DNA of 64,000 bases from the NCBI GenBank assembly GCA_009103225.1, contig RHPI01001037.1, positions 811,108 to 875,107 of the forward strand, in the 5' to 3' direction. Source of the DNA: Chlorokybus atmophyticus (lineage: Eukaryota; Streptophyta; Chlorokybophyceae; Chlorokybales; Chlorokybaceae). Under the pieces are notes generated by a model. It saw only the letters and a list, made by a program, of their open reading frames with translations. It did not search any database and was not told where the DNA came from. This document shows, one piece after another, positions 45,963-55,816 of the stretch. Numbering within the stretch: position 1 is the stretch's first letter; each line of letters opens with the position of its first letter. Made by a program: the position numbers and the translations under genes.

Positions 45963-47073
45963 GGCTGCTTCTGTAAAGTGTTGGTGTCACTCAAACAAGG
46001 GTAGTTGGTACCTAATCTGTTGTAGTATGATTTAGGCATATTGCTGTGTATGGAGGTGACATAGATCAAACTGATGGGAAGCTGATTGCCTCTCCCTGCC
46101 ACGTCATGTTTCAACTCTGACGTAGTTGTGCATTGGAGTTGTGGGGTCATGGTGCCAACTGGAAAATTCATACCCTCATCTGCATACAAACTGTGGCTGA
46201 CACTGCCACAGAGTATCATGGAGGGGGGCCATTATTCACAACTGCGCTGGCACAGCAACCTGACCGTGGGCTGCGCTCGTCTGATTACGCTCCTGCAGTT
46301 GATGATTCATGCAGACTGTACATGCACCATGCTATCGGCTGCAGGCTGGTGCAGTGTACAAAAGATGGAGTGCTGATAAGACCGCATGCAAGGGGTCAGG
46401 GGTGTGCATCACGCTGCATGATGTTCCAGTTTGCCGCAGGTGAATGATCAGTTGACAGTGGAAATGGTCGCCATATGTGCTGTCCGTTGCTTGAAATGTA
46501 ATTACATGGCGGGCCTTAGGCGAAGCAACTGAATTAATCTGGCGAGCATTGGGTATCAACATGAGCTTTGCCGTTGTTACAATGGCGCTTCTTGTGTTAA
46601 AGCAGGACAAGAGAGAGCATCCCTTTGTTCAGTGATCAACTCGGTGAGACGGAAAGTTGTTGCCTACAGCCACATTGACTGGCTCTCCCTCCAACCAACT
46701 GCTGGCTGTGAAGCGTCAAGCTTGCTGTCGCACTTCCGTAGCAACTTGCAAGCTGGGCTGAACTTGTGGTTGCCACCACGACACTCACTTTGTTGAGCTG
46801 CATGCAGGCTCATCAGGCCGCACAGTCTGCTGCACACATGAAGCACAAACCCTGTGCAGTACAGGTGTTGAGGGCTTCCGCTGCTGCGTGATGCACAGCG
46901 CAACAACCAGCACTGCCTTGCATAGATACATGTACTGACGTCAAGCAGCCAGTGTAGCATTGCACTCGCGTCTTCGCCATTGCTGAATGACTCCACACGT
47001 CTTCAAGCACCAGCCGGCCATGAAGTTTATGCTTTGCTGCGTTGCCTCCAAGGGGGCATGCCCCTGCTCTGCT
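45963..47073. other. Intergenic between convergent genes
   Basis: About 1.1 kb between the protoglobin stop and the stop of the zinc-knuckle/KH gene. Only low-quality short frames; no repeat or RNA recognised. Confidence 0.5.
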
Positions 47074-50000
47074 CTACCTTTCCCGTTCGTACCGATTATA
47101 CCCCCGGGTGAAGTTGCGTTCGTACCTTGGCTGCTCTGCGGGCTGCTGATGCGGCTGATGCACAGGCAGCATGGGCAGGACAGGCTGCGGCACGTACTCC
47201 TCCATGTCGGCAGCAGAGGCAGACTGCTGTTGCTGGGATTTCTGCTGCTGTTGCTGTTGTGCTGCCGATGACGACATAGACAACTGCCGCGCAGGCCCCG
47301 CGCGCTCGTGATTCGGTCTGCTGTAAGACGCGGAGACTCCCTCCGGTTCATACCTTGATGTTGATGCGGGGTCATACCTGGCCTGGGAGCCCGCTGCTGT
47401 GGCATTGTAGCCAGACGCCCCACCGGCAGGGTTGTCGTACACATGCAAGACCTCCGCGCGCTGCCCTGCGTGGCTTTGGTACACCACCGGATCGTAGCGC
47501 TCGTGCTGCTGGCCGGGAGGCGGCCGAGAGCGAGTCGGCGTGGACTCTCCTCCTTGCTGATGTTGGTGTTGCTCAATTGGTACGCGCGACTGCGGCATTG
47601 ATGCATCCTGCGAACCACCTGGGAAGCTCTGATACTGCTGCTGCGTGTTGAAGCGGTACTCCGCGTTGCGATAGAGCCCCTGCCCCAGGCGTATCGTGTC
47701 TTGTGTTGTTCCCCCCAAACCCAAGTGCTGCTGCGGCTGGCTGGAAAATAAACTGTACTGCGATGGCTGCTGCTGTTGCTGCTGCTGCTGCGCATCCGCC
47801 TGCTGCTTCTGCTGCTGTTCGGCGAGTGCGTTCCTCTGCTGCCTGTCGCGAAAAGCCACCTCGTCCTGTGCGTACCGCTCCTGCCGCTCCAGCAACTTGG
47901 CCTGGTGGTCCACCTTCAACTCCCGCATACGCTGCAAACAACACCAAACGGTAACTTGACCTGAGTAGTCCACAGAAGCGTAATACCTCCCCCTACCTGC
48001 TCGTGCCGCTGCCTTTCCTCTTCTTCCAGCTTGCGAAAGGTCACGGCGAGCGCGTCCACGTCCTTGCGGAACGCGGCCTCCATGTCTTCAAGCGACTGCC
48101 AGTCCTTGGAGGACATGGGGGCAGCAGCCGCGGCCACAACTACGGGCGGGGGAGCCGCGAGAGGCGTGGAGAGACGCATCGGCTCCTCTTGCTGATACTC
48201 GGGAAGCTCCTGCTGCCGGGGTAGATAAGCGGGTTGGTCAACAGCCAACATATATGCAGTGTGTACTGTTTGTGTGTATGCAAACCTGTGCAGAACTTGG
48301 AGCAGCGAAACCGTTGGGCTGCAGATCGATGGCTGTGCGTGGGAGGATTGGCTGCTGGTACTGCTCTTGCACATGGCTGCTGCCTGAGTAAGCAAGAGGG
48401 TAAGTAGGCCCACATTGTCGCTTAACGGATGTTTTAGCAGCGTCTGCTACCATGCTAGCATACCTGGCCTGGTATCACGCATGTTGTCAGAAGTTGGGAC
48501 TAGGGAGTTAGGGAGGTTCCAAAGATGCACATCAGGAGGTGGCCAAGATCCCGCGACCGGGTGCTGTGATGGCATGTGGGGGAGCTGGCCCGGCCCGGGC
48601 CGCTGTGGTTGTGCCGGCTGCTGGCTGACAGCACGCCCACGAGTGTTGACATCGTGCTGCGCGGCCAACTTGTGAAGTAGATCCTCCGCCAGGGCAATGG
48701 CCTTGGAGTCCGGGCCAATGATGCGGGCTTGAAAGGCGCCCTCTGCCGGGTTGGTGATGACTTCAAAGTTGATTCGGCAACCGCTCTCCTTCTCAAGACC
48801 CTGCTTGAAACGTCACATTAGCTGGGCAGGGTAGGATGATGTGCATACACAACCACGCACACGCACACGCGCGAGCGCACATGCATGTATGCCGTTACAT
48901 TAAAAGCACTGCCTTACCTGTACGACGCTGCCACCTGGTCCTATGAGCTTGGGTCGCAGCCTCGCTTCATGAAACTTGATTATGTGCGTGACTTGCCGCG
49001 GCGGCAGGTTGTTTGGGCATCCCTGCGCAAAGTGCCCATACTCCCCGCATGCCTTGCACGTCATCTCCTCCTCCTTTCTCCTTTTATAGTGGCGCTCTGT
49101 GCTCTTAGCTTTTGCCTCCCAACCCTGGACAGCATACTTCTGAGTGTGAGATGACACTTGGCTGCCACTGGAGCAGAACAACAAGCACGAAACAGAATCA
49201 ATCGTGCTCACCCTGGCTTCACGGGAGGTGAAGTCGAGGGGGAGGCCGTTGTCGTCGTAGTGCGGGAAGTCGGGGATGTCGTCATTGCCGCGCCGCTTCA
49301 TGCGCGAACCGCCCTCATCAGCGTCGCTGCGGCGCCCGTCGAGAGGGCCGGAGTAACCACGCTCGTAGATTGATGAGAAGAAGTCATCCTGCATTGGTGC
49401 GAATATGAACAACAACTTCAACACTTGTGTTCAAGTATGTGATTGCAACCAATGCCGGCTTCCGTCATCACGAGTTGATTCACTTGCATTGCAAAACTGA
49501 TGTTGGTCAACCAATGCTGCCATATCGCCACCATTGAATGAATGAGAGACACTCTTGTGCTCTGCATGCAATCAACGCTGGCTTTTCCCTGCCAATTCAA
49601 CTTCCATTGCACGAAACGCTATTGATCAACCCATGCTGCTTACATGCAGCACTGATTGAAAAGTCTGGCTAAGTGACTCAAACCCCACCTGGCCATCCTC
49701 ATCGCCTCTCCTAGGAGAGGGCGGAGGTCTCCCTCCTCCTCCTCCTCCTCCATGTCCGTCTCGCTCTGGCGGGTGAGACTGCCTGCCGTTGAGCGGCGGC
49801 GGCATAGGCCCCCGGCCAGGCGCTCTGTACTGCTGATCCCTCACATCCCTGGCATCCCTGACGTCTCTAACGTCCCTGGGGTCCCTGGCATCCCTGACGT
49901 CTCTAACATCCCTAACGTCCCTGAAGTCCCTGGCGTTCCTTCCATCCCTGACGTCCCTGCCGTCGTCGGCCCTGGATGAGAGCGCATGCTGAGGCGGCGG

Positions 50001-50166
50001 CAGCCTCCCTCTCTGCATGAAGCTTGCAACAAGCAAGGGATGGGTTAACGTCCAATTCAAATCCCCAACAACTCTTGTCTTGCCTCCATCCCACAACCCC
50101 AGCCCCCCTCACACCGCCGTTGCCGCCACGGCCACTGCCACCACCAACGCCACAATTACCGCCCAT
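47074..50166 (-). CDS. CCHC zinc-knuckle and KH-domain RNA-binding protein
   Basis: Probable nuclear RNA-binding protein of a plant family with a CCHC knuckle followed by KH. Eight exons on the minus strand: 50166-50113, 50012-49689, 49388-49212, 49139-48918, 48800-48464, 48383-48286, 48212-47997 and 47931-47074; phases agree, about 761 aa. Order: Gly-rich start, a tract of about 60 residues of RD/DVRD repeats (exon 2), poly-Gly, the conserved DFFSSIYERGYSGP and DDIPDFPHYDDNGLPLDFTS, then KSTERHYKRRKEEEMTCKAC-GEYGHFAQGC (knuckle C-x2-C-x4-H-x4-C), a KH-like region RLRPKLIGPGGSVVQ-GLEKES-GCRINFEVITNP (GPGG loop), ARIIGPDSKAIALAEDLLHK, then a long Gln/Pro/Ser-rich tail with coiled-coil (ERQERYAQDEVAFRDRQQRN). 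It is head to head with the RCC1 gene. Confidence 0.8.
49850..49975 (-). repeat. Tandem GACGTTAGGGAC-type coding repeat (RD repeats)
   Basis: On the plus strand, units close to TCCCTGACGTC / TCCCTGGCA / TCTCTAACG repeat in steps of 9-12 bp over about 125 bp inside exon 2 of the zinc-knuckle/KH gene and encode DVRD/DARD/DPRD on the minus strand. Frame is kept because every unit is a multiple of three. Confidence 0.85.
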
Positions 50167-50718
50167 GTGTGTTAGGGTTTGCCTTACGTTAGGGTTTTAA
50201 GACATTCAGACACAGCCATCGGATGGTAGCAGGCATTCAACGGCCGAGATGTGTGGTTGCTTAGCTCACGTGACCTGCCGCAGCTTTAACGGTTGACAGC
50301 GACCAAAACGCAATCTTAACTGACCGCATTGTGCGCGTGCAGTTTGTTAAAGAGACGCTCCCAACCAACACCCACACATCTGTAGCTAGGCGGCACCGCC
50401 GGCGGCGGAGGAGGAGAAGGAGACGGGATTCAGACTACTGCAAGGCTCAAAAGGCTGCCAAAGCTCCCCAAAGAAAGCGTGATGATACCATTCTGTGGAG
50501 GACTGGGCCATTCGATGGCCAAGTGATCAGCCAGCAGGCAATGCGCAGGTAGACTGACTCTGTCGCCGATGATGACGATGACAACAAAGATGGTGATATT
50601 TCCGAGGAGGATGGCGGTGGCATGGGCGATGTTGTCGCTGCTGTTGTTGTCGGTATGGACAAGCACCGCCGCAGCTGCAGGTAACCATCTCGCATCGTCG
50701 TGATGCCTCTGCATCTCC
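50167..50718. promoter_or_regulatory. Divergent promoter region, zinc-knuckle/KH and RCC1 genes
   Basis: Two telo-boxes stand directly upstream of the KH start codon: TTAGGGTTT at 50172-50180 and TTAGGGTTTT at 50189-50198. The right part has open frames (MRVQFVKETL..., and an acidic stretch DDDDDNKDGDISEEDGGG at about 50560-50610 bounded by a donor) that may be 5' exons of the RCC1 gene; I could not join them in frame. Confidence 0.5.
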
Positions 50719-53700
50719 ATGGCACAAACAGTTGGAACCAATTGCATGCTACTGCTACTAAGTATACATGTTGCAGCTGTCGGCGGCAACATCAGGGGTG
50801 TTAACTACGCCAACAACGCCAACGGCATCAACACCAACAAGGCAAGGGTGCGGTCTCTCTTTGCATTCGGGCGCAACAACGCCGGGCAGCTCGGCCTCGG
50901 CCACACCCGCGACGTCCCCACCCCACAACTCGTCAGGCAAGAGAGTCACGCACCAAGCACAATAACATATGCATAGCCTTATCATTCTTGTTGTCATGGC
51001 TCAGCTCGTTTGCGGGACGTGTGGTGGCTGGCGTGGCTGCCGGCGGCGACGAGGGCGGCGGCATCGAGGGCTTCTCCCTCGCCTTCACCGCATCGGGGAG
51101 GCTCTTCTCCGCCGGCAGCAACGCCGCGGGTCAGGTACACACAACAACAAATGTCATGACATCTTTACACACTATCATCCTCATCTCCTCCACCTTGCTA
51201 CTACAGCTTGGCGTGGGTGACATGGTGGACAGGCACGCCCTCACCCCGGTCGATCTCCCCAGCGGCGCCGGCAAGATCGTCTCCGTGGCCGCCGGCAAGG
51301 TGAGCTGCTATAGGTGCTCTTGGCACGGTTTGCATGGTGATGCCCGTAGCAGCAGTACTGGTAAAATCTGTGCCAGTGTTAGTGGCGTGTTACTTGTAAC
51401 AGAAGTAGTAGTAGAACAAGCAGGACAACTGTTAAAACAGTCCAAAGTTGGTATCAGCAGTAGTGGTGCTGTCAAGATATGAGTTGCTGGTGGCGGCGGT
51501 GAGTAGAGGCAGGCAATTGCATGTCACTGGTAGTACCAGTAGTCGCTGCTGCTGCTGCTGCTGCTGGCAGTTTTCAGTGCTATCAGTAGCCGCTGCGACG
51601 TTCTGCAGTTGGTAGCACCAGTGTTGGTAGCTTGCTACTACCACTAGTGCAGTGGTAGTAGTCAGTTCACTACTCGAAAGTACTGTGATGTGTGACTAGT
51701 ACAGCTTACCTTGTAGCAAGGCGACTACACAACAGCCAGTGTACGTCATCATAACCCTCCACATTGATAACCTAATGACAGCGGAAAGCTTGTCCCCCTC
51801 CCCCCACCCCCNTGTTTGACGAATGTCCCGTATGCGTGTGCGTGTGCGTGTGCGTGTGTCGGTGTGTGCAGGCGCATGCGTATGCGTAAGCGAACAGTGA
51901 GTGAGACAGAGAGAGATTGTACCTTGATTGTGTGGGCGGAGAGGCCTCCTGCGAGGACTTGCACGGGCACCCCACGGTTGTTGGTGTCGCCAAGGCCGAG
52001 CTGACCGGCCCTGTTGGCGCCCCACGTGTACACGCGGCCCCCCACACACACACACACACACCGCACAGAGTTTCGCTGTGGCGGTGTCCGCGGAGGGCCG
52101 CGTGTACACGTGGGGCGCCAACAGGGCCGGTCAGCTCGGCCTTGGCGACACCAACAACCGTGGGGTGCCCGTGCAAGTCCTCGCAGGAGGCCTCTCCGCC
52201 CACACAATCAAGGTACAATCTCTCTCTGTCTCACTCACTGTTCGCTTACGCATACGCATGCGCCTGCACACACCGACACACGCACACGCACACGCACACG
52301 CATACGGGACATTCGTCAAACACGACTGTTGCATACATATAGGCTGTAAGTGCGGGTGCCGCCCACGTTGTCGCGCTCACTTCCGCCGGCGAGCTCTTCG
52401 TGTGGGGTGCCAACACCCGCGGCCAGCTCGGCCTCGGCATCGCCAACACCGCTCAGGGCACAAAGAAGCCCACTCAATCGGGTGAACAACAACAACCACA
52501 TGTCCCTGAGCACAGCCTCGAGCCCGTCAAGCTTGCGGGGAGCATCGCGGGCATCGTGTTCGTGGCCGTGGCGGCGGGAGGGGAACACACCCTCGCAGTG
52601 TCCAAGAACGGGGAGGTGAGAATGAGTGGGGGTGAGGTGGTGGGGTGGAGGAGTGAGAAGTGTGATACCAGGTGTATGCGTGGGGTGCAAACGAGTGCGG
52701 GCAGTTGGGTCTGGGAGACACTTCGGACCGCGCGACACCGACACCCATCCTACACAAGTTCACGCGCTCCAAAAGCGTGCAGGTAGTGTTGCCGTTCCTG
52801 CTGCTGCTTGTGCTGTTGTCGCTGACATTGTCATTGTTGTTGTTATTGGTGGTGGTGGTGATGTCACCGTCGTCGTTGTTGCTGCTGTCGGTTTTGCTGT
52901 TGTTGTTGTACTCATTGCAAGGCCATACCACACACACCAACATGTATACACCCAGGTCGCCGCCGGCACCCGCCACTCCCTGGTCCTCACCGACCAATCC
53001 GACATCTACACGTGGGGCTGCAACGACTGCGGCCAGCTCGGCATCGACATGCGCTCCTCGTCATCCAACTCGCGTAACTCCGACCACAAGCACACTTCTT
53101 TCCCTCGACATGTTGAATCGATACGTGGGACGAGAGTAATGGCGGGCCCCACGTCCTCGGGCGCGATCATCACGAGCGGGAAGCTGTTCGTGTGGGGGTG
53201 TAGCAGGCATGGGGAGATAGGTTTGGGAGATACGTCGAGGATGATGGCGCCGAAGATATTGAGTGCGGATACGGCAGCGGGGAAGGTGAGTAAGGGAGAT
53301 GAGTGGGTGGAGGTAGAGATGTGTAGATGCACGCACGCACACATATGCGCACATTCGTGTGCGTGCATCAACACACACTTGATTGCACACGCGCGCTCAC
53401 GCACATATGCATATTCACACGCTCACGTGCACACGCGTGTGCACGCACTCTGTTCATGCACGATCTTCGCAAGTGCTCATGCACGTGCACACTCGCGCAG
53501 TACGAGGCCATTGCGTTGGGCGCCACCCACTCGCTTGCCACCAACCAGAAGGGCGAGCTCTTCAGCTGGGGCCGCAACGCCCAAGGCCAGGTACACGCAC
53601 GCACACACACACACACGAACACTTCACCCTCAATGGACACATCCACCCAACCCACTCTCCTCCCCCCAGCTCGGTGTGGGTGAAGCCAGCAAGTCCGACA

Positions 53701-55561
53701 CGCTGTCCCCCCGCCTCGCTTCGTCCACGGTCGGTCTGGACGTGAGTTACGTGGCGACGGGGGGGTGGGCGTACGAGTACGAGGGCAACGCGATTGCTGC
53801 GACGAGTGGAGGGAGTGGTGGGAGTGGAGGGAAGGGAGGAGGGGGGGGACAGGTGTGGACGTGGGGGTGGAACGCGTTTGGACAGGGAGGGGTGGGGACG
53901 ATAACCAACAGCATTGCGGCGCCGACGAGGTGAGGAGGAGGTGGGGGTGGGAGTGGGTGGGAGTGTCCACGCGCGCGCGTGCGCGTGCATGTAAGCCGCG
54001 AGCATGCACGCGTGTGTGTGTGCATGTGCACGTGTGTTTGTGCGTGCAGGCGCGTATGGTTGATGATCCACATCCCAACTCTCCCACTCACCCCCCCTCA
54101 CCCCCCCACTCCCAGACTCTTCGCCCTGGAGTCCCCCCACCTCCTCTCCTCCCTCTCCTGCGGCCAATCCACCTGCGTCGCCTCCTCCTCCCGCAAGTCC
54201 GTCCTCTCCTCCTTCTCCTGGGGTCCCAACTACTCCGGCCAGTTGGGCCACAACTTCCTCGAGCTCGGGCCCGTCCCCTCCCCCTCGCGCATCGAGACAC
54301 TGAAGGGTATCAAGATTGTGTCGGTGGGGATCGGGTATGATCATGTGGTGGCGGCGGATGGGGAAGGGAAGGTGTGGGCGTGGGGGGGGAACGGGTATGG
54401 GCAACTGGGGACGGGAGATGCCAAGGAGAGGACGAGGCCGGCGCAGGTGAGGGTCGGGTGGTTGGTTGGTTGGTTGTTGTGCGGGTTGTTGTTGTGTTGT
54501 GGTTGTGTGCGCAGACACGCACACACCCACACGCACGCGAACGCACGCGCGCACACGTGTGTGGGTGGGTGGGTGGTGAGTAGGCTGATATCTGAAGTGA
54601 TTGTGTGCAGATACATGCTTTTGGTGGGGCGCCGGTGGTGTACGTGGCTGCAGGGATGCAGAGCAGCTATGCATTGACAGCCACTGGCAACGTAAGTTGT
54701 TACACAACTCTTGTGTGTTGTTGAAGTGTGGATGAGTGAGGGAGCGAATTCAACCGATAGGTGTATGCTTGGGGTTACAATGACCACTACGAGCTTGGGC
54801 TGGGCGAGGGCATTGCGCGGAACTCTCCTCAGCTCGTGCGCGCGCTTGCGGACTTGAACATTACCGTGATAGCCGCAGGTGAGACCAGCAGTGTGCGCAT
54901 AGAAGTGTGCCTGTAGGTGTGGGTGTGCGTGCGCGTCCGCGCGTGTGCGTGTGTGTGTGCGCGCGCATGTGCGTGTGGCTGTAGGTGTGCGTGTGCACAT
55001 GGGTGTGCGTGTCCAGTGTTGTACCTGACATACTTGCACAGGTGGGTACCATGCGCTGGCGGCCACGGCTGATGGCGAGCTGTTTGCGTGGGGAGACAAC
55101 ACGTACGGGCAGCTGGGCCTGGGCCATAAAAACCAAGGTGAGGTCCACAAACAATTGTCCAACAAGCCTTCGTTGCGTGATGTTGACATAAGAGTGGTGA
55201 CACAACATGTATGCCAGTTACTACGCCTCAAAGGGTGGAAGGCATGCCTAAGGTGGCAGCACTCGAGCCGCCTGCAGTGACATCATCAAAGGGAAGCTCA
55301 GGCAGCACTTTGCGCATGAACACGCTGGCGGCGGGGACTTGGCACTCCGTCGCAATTGCGCGGGACTCCGGGGGCGTGTACACATGGGGCCGGGGGAACT
55401 ACGGGCAGCTGGGCCACGCCGACATCACCGCGCAAGACCGGCCGGAGTCAACCAGACCGCGCAAGGTCGCCGACGTACGTGACTGCGAACCTGTCGGCGT
55501 GGCTGCCGCCGCATCCCACACGTTTGTTACCGCTGTCATTGGCAGCAGTTGGACTATGTGA
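50719..55561 (+). CDS. RCC1-repeat protein (14 repeats)
   Basis: Beta-propeller protein of the RCC1 superfamily; whether it acts as a Ran-type exchange factor, a UVR8-like sensor or a ciliary/scaffold protein cannot be told. Fourteen exons: 50719-50936, 51005-51134, 51207-51299, 52069-52212, 52343-52615, 52672-52782, 52956-53285, 53501-53590, 53670-53929, 54116-54446, 54611-54691, 54761-54878, 55042-55137 and 55218-55561; phases agree, about 872 aa. I count fourteen RCC1 signatures, from LFAFGRNNAGQLGLGHT through VYTWGANRAGQLGLGDT, LFVWGANTRGQLGLG, IYTWGCNDCGQLG, VWAWGGNGYGQLGTGD, LFAWGDNTYGQLGLGH to VYTWGRGNYGQLGHAD. This is enough for two seven-bladed propellers. The first intron uses a GC donor. 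The start (MAQTVGTNCMLLLLSIHVAA) is the nearest in-frame ATG; real 5' exons may lie further left. The gene is split by an inverted repeat in intron 3. Confidence 0.87.
50937..51004 (+). other. GC-AG intron in the RCC1 gene
   Basis: Donor CGTCAG/GCAAGA at 50936/50937, acceptor GGCTCAG ending 51004, length 68 nt. The exons join through a split serine codon as ...TPQLV-S-SFAGRVVAGVAA..., matching the RCC1 repeat spacing. Confidence 0.75.
51813..52322. repeat. Large inverted repeat, 228-bp arms, 54-bp spacer
   Basis: Left arm 51813-52040 is the reverse complement of right arm 52095-52322 wherever I compared them, from TGTTTGACGAATGTCCCGTA at the left edge to its mirror ACATTCGTCAAACA at the right. 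The spacer 52041-52094 holds a CA repeat and the start of RCC1 exon 4. The right arm contains most of that exon, so the left arm is a backward copy of coding sequence lying inside intron 3. The left arm starts exactly after a poly-C run ending in n (51812), which points to a possible assembly fold-back. Confidence 0.9.
53286..53500 (+). repeat. Intron of alternating purine-pyrimidine CA/TG/CG repeats
   Basis: An RCC1-gene intron made largely of GCACGCACACATATGC-like and CACACGCGTGTGCACG-like sequence. Comparable introns occur at 23730-23825, 27931-28095, 44891-45080, 52213-52330, 53930-54050 and 54879-55040. Confidence 0.75.
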
Positions 55562-55816
55562 CCACATAATGTGCACTGTTGTGCGTGTGGATGTTCACGT
55601 ATGTATCCATGTGCATGTGTGCGTACGCACGTGCACGTGCTTGTCTTGTGCGTGCAAGTGCAAGTGCATGTGGCAAGTCTGAATGATTTCGCACGTGCTT
55701 GTCTTTGTATGGGATGCAGTGGGCACGTACACGCATATGTACTCAATCAAAACAGCAGCAGTCTGAATAAACAGAATCTCCAATTGGCAGCTATGGGCTA
55801 CACGACAACTACACAG

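Noticed and set aside
51749-52218. Minus-strand RCC1-like frames opposite the RCC1 gene
   Set aside because: They are mirror copies produced by the 228-bp inverted repeat, not a second RCC1 gene.
52626-53933. A single 435-codon open frame over the RCC1 region
   Set aside because: It runs through introns with clear GT/AG sites; the RCC1 repeats only align when those introns are removed.
53562-54707. 381-codon minus-strand frame rich in Pro, His and Thr
   Set aside because: Shadow of RCC1 exons and CA-rich introns; no domain and biased composition.
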